The notes beneath the pieces were generated by a model. That model was not told where the DNA came from. It saw only the letters and a list, made by a program, of their open reading frames with translations, and made no database searches. The position numbers and the translations under genes are program-made. This document shows, one piece after another, positions 1-5,270 of a stretch of 5,270 nucleotides of DNA (its first letter is position 1; each line of letters opens with the position of its first letter). The DNA is from Alcaligenaceae bacterium (GTDB taxonomy: Bacteria; Pseudomonadota; Gammaproteobacteria; Burkholderiales; Burkholderiaceae): positions 1 through 5,270 of the forward strand of contig CANFEI010000112.1 of the NCBI GenBank assembly GCA_947445495.1, read 5' to 3'.

Positions 1-833
1 ACTCTTTAGCCGCATTTGCCTACGCCATCTTGGCTTTGGCACTTTGGCGCTCATTGGCCTCGGGCGAGCCAGTCCAGCAGGTTGGTCGCTCCGCCCGTTT
101 GGGTCTGTTATCGGCAATTATCTTGCACGCGGCTGCGCTGTACTTCGCCGTACTCGAAGACAATCACCTGAAATTAAGCTGGTCTCTTGCCCTATCGGCC
201 TCTGTTTGGCTCGGTATGATTATTTTCTGGCTTGAAAGTCTCATTATCCGGATCGACGGACTGCAACTCCTGCTTTTACCCGTTGGCACGCTCATTTGCG
301 TGGTCGCCGCCGTATTCCCAAAGGCCCAACTGCTCGCGCACGCAAACGACGCTGGTCTAAGAGCACACTTATTAATTGCTTTGTGCGCCTATGCGCTGGT
401 GACCCTCTCTGCGCTGCAGGCTATGCTGATGGCAGCGCTCGATCATCGTCTGCATTTTCCGAGAGAAACTCATCCGGCTCAAACAAAGGCTCGCAATGCG
501 ATTGGTCGACTGTTGGATGCCCAGCCGCCGCTCCTGGCACAAGAACAAATCTTGTTTCGGGTCATTTGGATCGCTTTTGCGGCGCTAACCTTCACCGTTT
601 TATCGGGATCCATCTTTTCCCTCCAAATGACGGGAAAATGGCTTCCCCTTGATCACAAGACCATTTTCACCCTTTTGTCTTGGATTACCTTTAGCATTTT
701 ATTAGCGGGGCGTTATTCACGTGGCTGGCGCGGAAGAATCGCGCTACGCTATACGCTAGCTGGCTTTGCCTTTATCGTACTTGCCTACACTGGCAGCCGT
801 TTTGTAGTTGAAGTGATCTTACAAAGAAACTGA
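1..833 (+). CDS. YpjD/CcsA-like cytochrome c assembly family inner-membrane protein (5' partial)
   Basis: Polytopic membrane protein of the CcmC/CcsA/YpjD type, a family linked to heme handling in cytochrome c assembly; the exact role of the YpjD branch is not settled. The reading frame is open back to base 3. The upstream in-frame codons read SLAAFAYAI and continue the first hydrophobic helix, so the TTG at 30 is unlikely to be the start; the true start probably lies a few codons left of the window. Counting from that TTG, about eight membrane helices are visible. Family landmarks are H33 in the second helix, H113 in RAHLLIALCAYAL, and H209 in the DHKTIFTLLSWITF segment. The C-terminal stretch GRYSRGWRGRIALRYTLAGF and the ending YTGSRFVVEVIL are typical of the beta/gammaproteobacterial group. 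H113 and H209 are the candidate heme ligands, by inference. The stop is 1 nt before the next gene, indicating an operon. In related bacteria this gene usually lies next to ffh, which would be off the left edge. Confidence 0.87.
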   Translation, partial: SLAAFAYAILALALWRSLASGEPVQQVGRSARLGLLSAIILHAAALYFAVLEDNHLKLSWSLALSASVWLGMIIFWLESLIIRIDGLQLLLLPVGTLICVVAAVFPKAQLLAHANDAGLRAHLLIALCAYALVTLSALQAMLMAALDHRLHFPRETHPAQTKARNAIGRLLDAQPPLLAQEQILFRVIWIAFAALTFTVLSGSIFSLQMTGKWLPLDHKTIFTLLSWITFSILLAGRYSRGWRGRIALRYTLAGFAFIVLAYTGSRFVVEVILQRN

Positions 834-834
834 A

Positions 835-1095
835 ATGGGAAAAGCTTTATTCTGGATTGTGGCATTTTTAGGTGGCCTGCTTGCGACACGCGTCCTTGCA
901 CAGCTCGCTGCAAAAAAAATGCACAACGATTCTCTGCCTAAGCAAGCCAATACGCCAAGAGTCTCCGAGACAGAGGCGATGGTGCGTTGTGCGCACTGTG
1001 GCGTCCATCTTCCCGGATCCGAAGCCGTCACCAAAGAAGGCGTGGGCTTTTGTAGCCAAGCACACGCCTCCCTTGGCCCGCGCGCACCAGACTAA
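835..1095 (+). CDS. PP0621-family small zinc-ribbon-like protein with N-terminal membrane anchor
   Basis: An 86-residue protein matching the PP0621 family, a small conserved protein of unknown function in beta- and gammaproteobacteria. Residues about 4-22 form a single hydrophobic helix (FWIVAFLGGLLATRVLAQL), followed by a polar linker. A C-terminal metal-binding module follows: CAHCGVHLPGSEAV at about 52-65, then FCSQAH at about 72-77. The pattern C-x2-C ... C-x3-H suggests one zinc site; this is inferred from spacing. The ATG at 835 lies 1 nt after the preceding TGA and fits the family start MGK. Only a weak purine-rich stretch (aaagaaac) precedes it, consistent with translational coupling to the upstream gene. 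ampD follows after 11 nt, and this three-gene order is common in Burkholderiales. Function is unknown. Confidence 0.85.
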   Translation: MGKALFWIVAFLGGLLATRVLAQLAAKKMHNDSLPKQANTPRVSETEAMVRCAHCGVHLPGSEAVTKEGVGFCSQAHASLGPRAPD

Positions 1096-1106
1096 CTTGC
1101 GTCTGT

Positions 1107-1679
1107 ATGTGGAGCCTTGATTCGCGCGGCTGGCTTATCCCGTCACCCCACATTACGCTCAAACAGTCACCCAATTGCGACGACCGGCCACCAGATACCG
1201 ATATCGATCTGCTAGTTTTACACAACATCAGCTTGCCACCCGGCCAGTTCAATACACCCTATGTCACCGATTTATTTTTAAACCAGCTAGACACCACAGC
1301 ACACCCTTGGTTTGTCAATATTGTTGGGCAGCGCGTGTCTGCGCACTTCGTCATCGAGCGCAGCGGCCACACCACACAGTTCGTTTCTTGTGATCAGCGT
1401 GCTTGGCACGCCGGTGTGTCTGCACACAACGCAAGAGAGCGCTGTAACGATTTTTCTATCGGCATCGAACTTGAAGGGACAGATACCCTTGCCTACACCG
1501 ATCAGCAGTATGAAACGCTCAAGCACTTAACGGCGTGCTTACGCGCACGCTATCTCTTGGCTGCTGTTCGAGGCCATTGCGATATTGCGCCTGGCCGCAA
1601 AACAGATCCGGGCCCAGCTTTTGACTGGGCCCGTTATGCGAAGTTAGCCAACTGGACGGTCGAGGCCTTACCCAAGTAG
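1107..1679 (+). CDS. ampD: 1,6-anhydro-N-acetylmuramyl-L-alanine amidase AmpD
   Basis: Cytoplasmic zinc amidase of peptidoglycan recycling. It cleaves the bond between anhydro-MurNAc and the stem peptide in muropeptides imported by AmpG. In species with ampR-ampC it thereby lowers the inducer of the beta-lactamase. At 190 residues it is close to E. coli AmpD (183), with one Amidase_2 domain over most of its length. The zinc ligands are present as H39 ([10 protein letters not shown]), H157 (RGHCDIAPG) and D167 ([10 protein letters not shown]). The catalytic E121 ([13 protein letters not shown]) and K165 are also present, matching E. coli H34, H154, D164, E116 and K162. [14 protein letters not shown] and [10 protein letters not shown] are family signatures. 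The ATG at 1107 gives the expected N-terminus (a short lead, then GWLIPSPH); no clear Shine-Dalgarno precedes it. It is the third gene of the plus-strand run. Its last four codons, including the stop, overlap the end of convergent htpG. Confidence 0.96.
   Translation: MWSLDSRGWLIPSPHITLKQSPNCDDRPPDTDIDLLVLHNISLPPGQFNTPYVTDLFLNQLDTTAHPWFVNIVGQRVSAHFVIERSGHTTQFVSCDQRAWHAGVSAHNARERCNDFSIGIELEGTDTLAYTDQQYETLKHLTACLRARYLLAAVRGHCDIAPGRKTDPGPAFDWARYAKLANWTVEALPK
1597..1633 (-). terminator. Candidate htpG terminator hairpin inside ampD
   Basis: A perfect 9-bp inverted repeat, CGGGCCCAG (1609-1617) and CTGGGCCCG (1625-1633), is separated by a 7-nt loop. Read on the minus strand it begins 34 nt past the htpG stop, and a four-T run (positions 1602-1599) follows the stem after 6 nt. 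The GC-rich stem fits an intrinsic terminator, but the T run is short and displaced, so it may be weak or act through Rho. The same bases encode the conserved [10 protein letters not shown] of AmpD, so the symmetry could also be a by-product of that motif. On the plus strand no T run follows, so it is unlikely to stop ampD transcription. Confidence 0.4.
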
Positions 1680-3575
1680 CAATTGATTGACGCGTCGGAC
1701 AAAGGCCGTCGGGTCAGGTAACTGCGCCCCATCGGCAAGCATCGCTTGCTCGAACAACAGATTCGCCCACTCGTCGAAGCTGTCATCCGTCACGCTTTGC
1801 ACGCGCTTGACCAAGGCATGCTCTGGATTAATTTCAAGGACTGGCAATACATTCGGTGCCGCCTGACCAGCCGCTTTGAGCATACGCTGTAAATGAGGAC
1901 TCAAATCGTTTTGGCCCACTACTACGCATGAGGGTGAATCAACCAGGCGCAAGGTGACACGCACTTCTTTCACGCGTTCTTTCAAGGACTCTTGCAGACG
2001 TTCTACCAAAGGCTTGAACTGTTCAGCCACTTCAGTCTGATGCTTTTTCTCCTGCTCATCAGCGAGCGCCTCCAGATCCAGACCGCCTTTCGCGACAGAA
2101 ATAAGTTGCTTGCCATCGAACTCTCGCAGATGCGACAACATCCACTCATCTACACGATCCCACAACACGAGTACTTCAATACCTTTCTTGCGGAAGATTT
2201 CCAGATGCGGGCTGTTTCGACCTGCCGTATAGCTGTCAGCCGTCACGAAATAAATCTTATCTTGCCCTTCTTTACAGCGCGACACATAGTCCGCCAAGGT
2301 AACCGTCTGAGCATCAGAGTCCACCTGCGTCGAGGCGAAACGCAGCAGCTTTGCAATCCGCTCGATGTTGCCTGAATCTTCGCCTGCTCCCTCTTTTAAT
2401 ACCTGACCAAATTCGGTCCAGAACGTTGCGTAATCTTCTGTTTTGTTTTCAGCCAAATCCTCGAGCAAACTCAGAATACGCTTGGTCGATCCTTCACGAA
2501 TCGCTTTGACATCACGGCTTTCCTGCAAAAGTTCACGCGATACGTTTAGCGGTAAGTCGGCAGAATCAATCACTCCACGAACAAAACGCAGGTAGGACGG
2601 CAGCATCTGCTCTGCGTCGTCCATAATGAAGACACGCTTAACGTAGAGCTTCACGCCGCGTCGCGCATCGCGATCCCACATGTCAAAAGGCGCATGTTTC
2701 GGGATATAGAGCAGTTGCGTATATTCGCTGCGCCCCTCAACACGGTTATGCGTCCAAGCTAACGGATCATCAAAGTCGTGCGAGACGTGTTTATAGAATT
2801 CGCGATATTGCTCATCGGACACCTCGGACTTACTGCGCGTCCAAAGCGCATTCGCTTGGTTGACCGACTCCCATTCGTCTTTTTTAACTTGTTCGGATTT
2901 ATCTTTATCCCACTCTTCCTTGAGCATTTGTACTGGCAGAGAGATGTGATCCGAATAGCGACGCAAGACTTCACGCAATTTCCAGCCACTTAGAAATTCA
3001 TCTTCATCGGCACGCAGATGCAACACAACGTCCGTGCCACTTGTCGCTTTCTCAGAGGCAGCGATAGTGAACTCACCTTGGCCATCAGATTCCCAAATAA
3101 TTCCCTGCTCTGCTGGGGCGCCAGCCCGACGGCTACGAACCGTCACTTTGTCAGCGACAATGAAGGAGGAATAAAACCCCACCCCAAACTGACCGATTAG
3201 CTGAGCATCTTTCTGATTGTCGCCCGTCAACTTGGAGAAGAACTCGCGCGTACCAGAGCGCGCAATGGTGCCCAAGTTGGCGACCGCCTCGTCACGCGAC
3301 AACCCTACCCCATTATCTGAAATCGTGATGGTGCGTGCCGTCTTGTCGAAATCCACGCGAACATGCAGTTCACCCGTCCCTTCCATTAAGTCGGGCTGAT
3401 CAATCGCCTCAAAACGCAACTTGTCGCACGCGTCGGAGGCGTTAGAGACCAGCTCGCGCAAAAAGATTTCCTTATTGCTATAGAGGGAATGAATCATCAG
3501 GTGCAGTAGTTGCTTAACTTCTGCCTGAAAACCCAACGTTTGCGATGCGTCAGAAGATGATGTTGTTTGAGTCAT
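1668..3575 (-). CDS. htpG: Molecular chaperone HtpG (bacterial Hsp90)
   Basis: Cytosolic ATP-dependent Hsp90 homodimer that remodels client proteins, together with DnaK, under heat and other stress. At 635 residues it is close to E. coli HtpG (624). The N-terminal GHKL ATPase domain (about 15-230) has E41 and N45 in [13 protein letters not shown]87-G91 in DNGVGL, the lid LGTIARSGT (101-109), [10 protein letters not shown] (128-137) and GTDVVLHL (180-187). The middle domain has the ATP-contacting arginine R347 in [11 protein letters not shown]. The C-terminal dimerisation domain runs to the end, without the eukaryotic MEEVD tail. The start is set at the ATG at 3575, giving [20 protein letters not shown] as in relatives, with GGTGAG just upstream. 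In-frame GTG codons at 3584 and 3599 would add 3 or 8 residues but are less likely. The gene has its own heat-shock-type promoter. It converges on ampD with a 12-bp overlap. Confidence 0.98.
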   Translation of the reverse strand: MTQTTSSSDASQTLGFQAEVKQLLHLMIHSLYSNKEIFLRELVSNASDACDKLRFEAIDQPDLMEGTGELHVRVDFDKTARTITISDNGVGLSRDEAVANLGTIARSGTREFFSKLTGDNQKDAQLIGQFGVGFYSSFIVADKVTVRSRRAGAPAEQGIIWESDGQGEFTIAASEKATSGTDVVLHLRADEDEFLSGWKLREVLRRYSDHISLPVQMLKEEWDKDKSEQVKKDEWESVNQANALWTRSKSEVSDEQYREFYKHVSHDFDDPLAWTHNRVEGRSEYTQLLYIPKHAPFDMWDRDARRGVKLYVKRVFIMDDAEQMLPSYLRFVRGVIDSADLPLNVSRELLQESRDVKAIREGSTKRILSLLEDLAENKTEDYATFWTEFGQVLKEGAGEDSGNIERIAKLLRFASTQVDSDAQTVTLADYVSRCKEGQDKIYFVTADSYTAGRNSPHLEIFRKKGIEVLVLWDRVDEWMLSHLREFDGKQLISVAKGGLDLEALADEQEKKHQTEVAEQFKPLVERLQESLKERVKEVRVTLRLVDSPSCVVVGQNDLSPHLQRMLKAAGQAAPNVLPVLEINPEHALVKRVQSVTDDSFDEWANLLFEQAMLADGAQLPDPTAFVRRVNQLLLG

Positions 3576-3585
3576 GGTGCTCACC
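3576..3585 (-). promoter_or_regulatory. htpG ribosome binding site
   Basis: On the minus strand GGTGAG (3585-3580) lies 4 nt before the ATG at 3575 and matches the 3' half of the full anti-Shine-Dalgarno complement (GGAGGTGA). It supports the ATG at 3575 over the in-frame GTGs at 3584 and 3599, neither of which has a purine-rich motif at a suitable distance. The site is also half of a short inverted repeat, TGGTG-AG-CACCA, that runs up to the start codon. Confidence 0.5.
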
Positions 3586-3591
3586 AAAAAG

Positions 3592-3600
3592 TTATCCACA
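3592..3600 (+). promoter_or_regulatory. Perfect DnaA box in the htpG leader
   Basis: TTATCCACA matches exactly the strong R-type DnaA box consensus. It lies between the predicted sigma-32 promoter and the htpG start, 16 nt upstream of the ATG and about 40 nt downstream of the predicted transcription start. Only this one copy was noticed in the intergenic region. A 9-mer of this kind can occur by chance, so DnaA binding is a hypothesis. Confidence 0.45.
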
Positions 3601-3644
3601 GGGCCATGCGCTCGACTGAGGCGTTAGGCAATATTCTGTAATGT

Positions 3645-3672
3645 AGTTGGGGGGTCATTGCGGCATTTCAAG
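3645..3672 (-). promoter_or_regulatory. Sigma-32 (RpoH) heat-shock promoter of htpG
   Basis: On the minus strand CTTGAAA (3672-3666) is followed after 13 nt by CCCCAACT (3652-3645). The sigma-32 consensus is CTTGAAA, 11-16 nt, CCCCATnT; the -35 matches fully and the -10 misses only the T after CCCCA. Position and orientation are right for htpG, a classic sigma-32 regulon member. The inferred transcript would start near 3638 and have a leader of about 60 nt. The -35 element contains the TGA stop of the upstream membrane gene. A run of six Cs around the -10 means the exact register could shift by one or two bases. Confidence 0.8.
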
Positions 3673-4447
3673 ACCTAGCATCAGTTCCCAAGGAATTTTT
3701 GGGCATTAAACGCTTACTTATTAGCTGTAGGGCAAGCACAGTGGATAGGCCAGCAGCAAAGCTGACTAACAATCCATGCCCAGGTAAAACCAAGGTCATC
3801 ACCACACAAAAGCTAGCGAACCCATAAAACCCATAAAACATACCTCGCAGTAAGGCGACCGCAGAGTCGGGGCCCGCGTGGTGATGCGAGAACGTGACCA
3901 ACACCGTGCTCATCAGAGGAAACATGCCGAATAGCCCGCTCGTTCGCGGGCCCATCACGTCTGCAAAATAGGTCACCAGCAACACCATCGTTGCGCCCAA
4001 AGCCATGCGCAAAACAAGGTCTACATTTCCTGGAGGTGCTGAGCGCGTCGGAGGCGGTCTTTTTGGCAGCGCGCGGGGAGCCAACATCAGCAGCACCAGC
4101 ACCACGGCGAACGCGACGAATAACGGAAGGTGCACAAACTGCAAGATCGATACCGTCAACGCATACGTGAGCGCAGCAGCTAACAAACTCAGTAGAACGC
4201 CATGGCGCAGGCACGTCCAACCATAGGCGATGCAAAATGCGAGCGTTGCCACGACGGCATACAACGTCCCTTCTGCCGCCTGCGCGGCAAAGTCATGCCC
4301 TTGTTCGACGGAGAGTATTAACAGCACCGGTCCGGCATACACCGGAAAGGCGGATAACCAGCCAGCCAGCCCTGCTCCCCAGCGGCGTTGCGCCAAAGAC
4401 AGCAACAAGATCAGACTCGGCACAAGCAAGAGCTTGGCCGCCAACAT
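3668..4447 (-). CDS. Polytopic membrane protein of unknown function with two homologous halves
   Basis: A 259-residue, very hydrophobic protein with about nine membrane helices judged by eye: near 2-18, 27-47, 56-77, 83-103, 106-123, 147-163, 169-187, 200-221 and 223-243. I do not recognise the family with confidence; similar conserved hypothetical membrane proteins beginning with a KLLLVP-like motif occur in Burkholderiales. The N- and C-terminal halves align at a constant offset of 142 residues: G24/G166, G29/G171, FP34-35/FP176-177, G50/G192, D52/D194, A54/A196, G60/G202, Y63/Y205 and FC71-72/FC213-214. Basic residues at 21-22, 81, 127-135 and 245-246 suggest N-out, C-in, with the two halves in opposite orientation, as in many small transporters. 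The start is uncertain. The ATG at 4447 is used here. A GTG at 4459 overlaps the upstream stop as GTGA, adds 4 residues and has GGCGG upstream. Both imply coupling to the prpD-family gene. Confidence 0.8.
   Translation of the reverse strand: MLAAKLLLVPSLILLLSLAQRRWGAGLAGWLSAFPVYAGPVLLILSVEQGHDFAAQAAEGTLYAVVATLAFCIAYGWTCLRHGVLLSLLAAALTYALTVSILQFVHLPLFVAFAVVLVLLMLAPRALPKRPPPTRSAPPGNVDLVLRMALGATMVLLVTYFADVMGPRTSGLFGMFPLMSTVLVTFSHHHAGPDSAVALLRGMFYGFYGFASFCVVMTLVLPGHGLLVSFAAGLSTVLALQLISKRLMPKNSLGTDARS
3820..3837 (+). repeat. Two tandem 9-bp units in the membrane protein gene
   Basis: The unit acccataaa occurs twice in a row, 3820-3828 and 3829-3837. On the coding (minus) strand it gives the repeated residues FYGFYG around positions 204-209 of the membrane protein. 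Since the unit is three codons long, slippage would add or remove residues without a frameshift. It may be simple coincidence in an aromatic-glycine helix. Confidence 0.6.
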
Positions 4448-4455
4448 CGTGACGC

Positions 4456-5270
4456 TCACGACTGCGCCGCCAATAGCGTGGTGACCTCTTGTAGTTCTCG
4501 ACAATGTTCGAGGCCGTTGATCGCTGCAACCAGCACGGAGCTATCCCCCATCGACTCGGCGGCCAGCGACCAGCAACGCTGGAATTTTTTCATGCGCGCC
4601 TCTTCACTTAACGGACGCTTCGGACTCGCAAGCATGGTATCTATCGCGTGCTCCAAAGCCCGCCCATCTCTCAAACGCACTGACACTACCTGCGGGGCCA
4701 AGGCATTGGGATTGGGATTGTCATCTATTTGCATCGATACCTTTTGTGACAACATGAAAGTCTGAGGATCATGCAGCGCATCTCCCCGAAAATGCATCGG
4801 ATCTAACGAACCATGCTGCAACACCTTCGCAAGCGCAAAAGGCATACAAAGACGCGCGTAGTTTGGCGAAGGCGATTTTACTGGCGGGCGATTAACCAAA
4901 TGATTAATCAACGAGGGACCGCGCACGATGATCTGTTCAATCTCATCTGCACCAAAGCCAACCTGATCCCGCAGCACCATCAGGCCTTCAATCCCTCCGT
5001 GTGTCGCACGCCCACTCGGGTAAGGCTTATGACTTAGTTCGGCCACACGCCAAGTTTTGCCCAGCGTCTTCAGGTGTGGCTCGAGGTCCCACTCCGTTTC
5101 AAACATCGGCAAGTACCCGAAACGACCCGTCAGCGGCAACTGCAAACTAGGGAATCCACTTTGTGCCAAATCGCAGGACTGCAGGGCAGCGCGTGCATTC
5201 AACCCCACTTGCAAAGGCAGCACCACACTACCCTCTGTATGGCCTTGCATCGTGCCACTCACTTGTGCGA
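4456..5270 (-). CDS. MmgE/PrpD family protein, C-terminal part (5' end beyond window)
   Basis: About 270 C-terminal residues of an MmgE/PrpD-family protein. This family includes 2-methylcitrate dehydratase PrpD, cis-aconitate decarboxylase and iminodisuccinate epimerase, and usually has about 450-500 residues. The frame is open to the right edge; the GTG at 5262 is internal, because the preceding codons AQ followed by VSG match the family's A-Q-x-S-G segment. Visible landmarks: a basic/hydrophobic stretch with LQVGLNARAAL and AQSGFPS in the helical domain; the second-domain signature SHKPYPSGRATHGGIEGL (K at 5028-5026, H at 5001-4999), which in relatives lies at the active site; the MPFALAKVLQHGSL segment; and a C-terminal VSVRLRDGRALEHAID region. 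The S after KPYP is where many relatives have C. No prpB, prpC or acnD is visible, so assignment to the methylcitrate cycle is not justified and the substrate is unknown. The stop lies 8 nt before the downstream membrane gene ATG, suggesting one transcript. Confidence 0.88.
   Translation of the reverse strand, partial: AQVSGTMQGHTEGSVVLPLQVGLNARAALQSCDLAQSGFPSLQLPLTGRFGYLPMFETEWDLEPHLKTLGKTWRVAELSHKPYPSGRATHGGIEGLMVLRDQVGFGADEIEQIIVRGPSLINHLVNRPPVKSPSPNYARLCMPFALAKVLQHGSLDPMHFRGDALHDPQTFMLSQKVSMQIDDNPNPNALAPQVVSVRLRDGRALEHAIDTMLASPKRPLSEEARMKKFQRCWSLAAESMGDSSVLVAAINGLEHCRELQEVTTLLAAQS

Noticed and set aside
1992..2375. Plus-strand open frame of 127 codons within htpG
   Set aside because: It is antisense to strongly conserved htpG codons, lacks recognisable domains and a ribosome binding site, and is best explained as a shadow frame.
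3576..3599. In-frame GTG codons at 3599 and 3584 as alternative htpG starts
   Set aside because: The extra residues do not resemble the HtpG N-terminus, neither has a plausible ribosome binding site, and the DnaA box and leader occupy this stretch.
3934..3951. Inverted repeat GCCCGC-N6-GCGGGC
   Set aside because: It lies in the middle of the membrane-protein coding region, has no T run on either strand, and is explained by GC-rich codons.
4355..4372. Short CCAG tandem run
   Set aside because: Only three or four 4-bp units, within coding sequence for an Ala/Gly/Trp/Leu-rich helix; no evidence of a functional repeat.
4448..4504. Longer N-terminus of the membrane protein starting at 4504
   Set aside because: The added residues are polar, out of character with the family start, and would overlap the prpD-family gene by about 49 bp; a start at 4447 or 4459 is more plausible.
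4230..4765. Plus-strand open frames opposite the membrane protein and prpD-family genes
   Set aside because: They are antisense to recognisable minus-strand genes, with low-complexity A/T/S/R-rich translations typical of shadow frames.
1..5270. Mobile elements, CRISPR arrays, tRNA/rRNA genes, phage or defence genes
   Set aside because: No terminal inverted repeats, spacer arrays, cloverleaf-like segments or transposase/integrase motifs were seen; all space is taken up by conserved chromosomal genes and short gaps.

Overview
The window looks like a chromosomal segment of a betaproteobacterium, most likely Burkholderiales and plausibly Alcaligenaceae. Base composition is moderate. The HtpG sequence closely resembles the Alcaligenaceae type as I remember it, and the order 'cytochrome c assembly-like membrane protein, PP0621-type zinc-ribbon protein, AmpD' is typical of that class. 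The taxonomic call rests on recalled families, not on a search.

Layout. Left part, plus strand: a tight three-gene run. It holds the nearly complete YpjD/CcsA-like membrane protein (cut at its 5' end by the window), a small PP0621-family zinc-binding protein (1 nt after the preceding stop) and ampD (11 nt after the preceding stop). Centre, minus strand: htpG, the bacterial Hsp90. Its 3' end overlaps the end of ampD by 12 bp. Its 5' region carries a strong match to a heat-shock sigma-32 promoter and a perfect DnaA box. Right part, minus strand: the C-terminal 60% or so of an MmgE/PrpD-family enzyme, running off the right edge, followed almost without gap by a polytopic membrane protein made of two related halves. 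The membrane gene ends 92 bp upstream of htpG.

How it works together. The left run combines a heme-handling type membrane protein with peptidoglycan recycling, but shared function is not evident; the association is positional. htpG should be transcribed from its own heat-shock promoter, whose -35 element overlaps the stop codon of the upstream membrane gene. No terminator is visible between the two, so read-through from the prpD-side operon is possible. A 9-bp GC-rich hairpin inside ampD lies just past the htpG stop and could serve as its terminator.

There is no mobile element, CRISPR array, RNA gene or phage signature, and no intergenic stretch exceeds 92 bp. I do not see an undescribed multi-gene system. 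The points most worth checking are the htpG control region and the internally duplicated membrane protein of unknown function.
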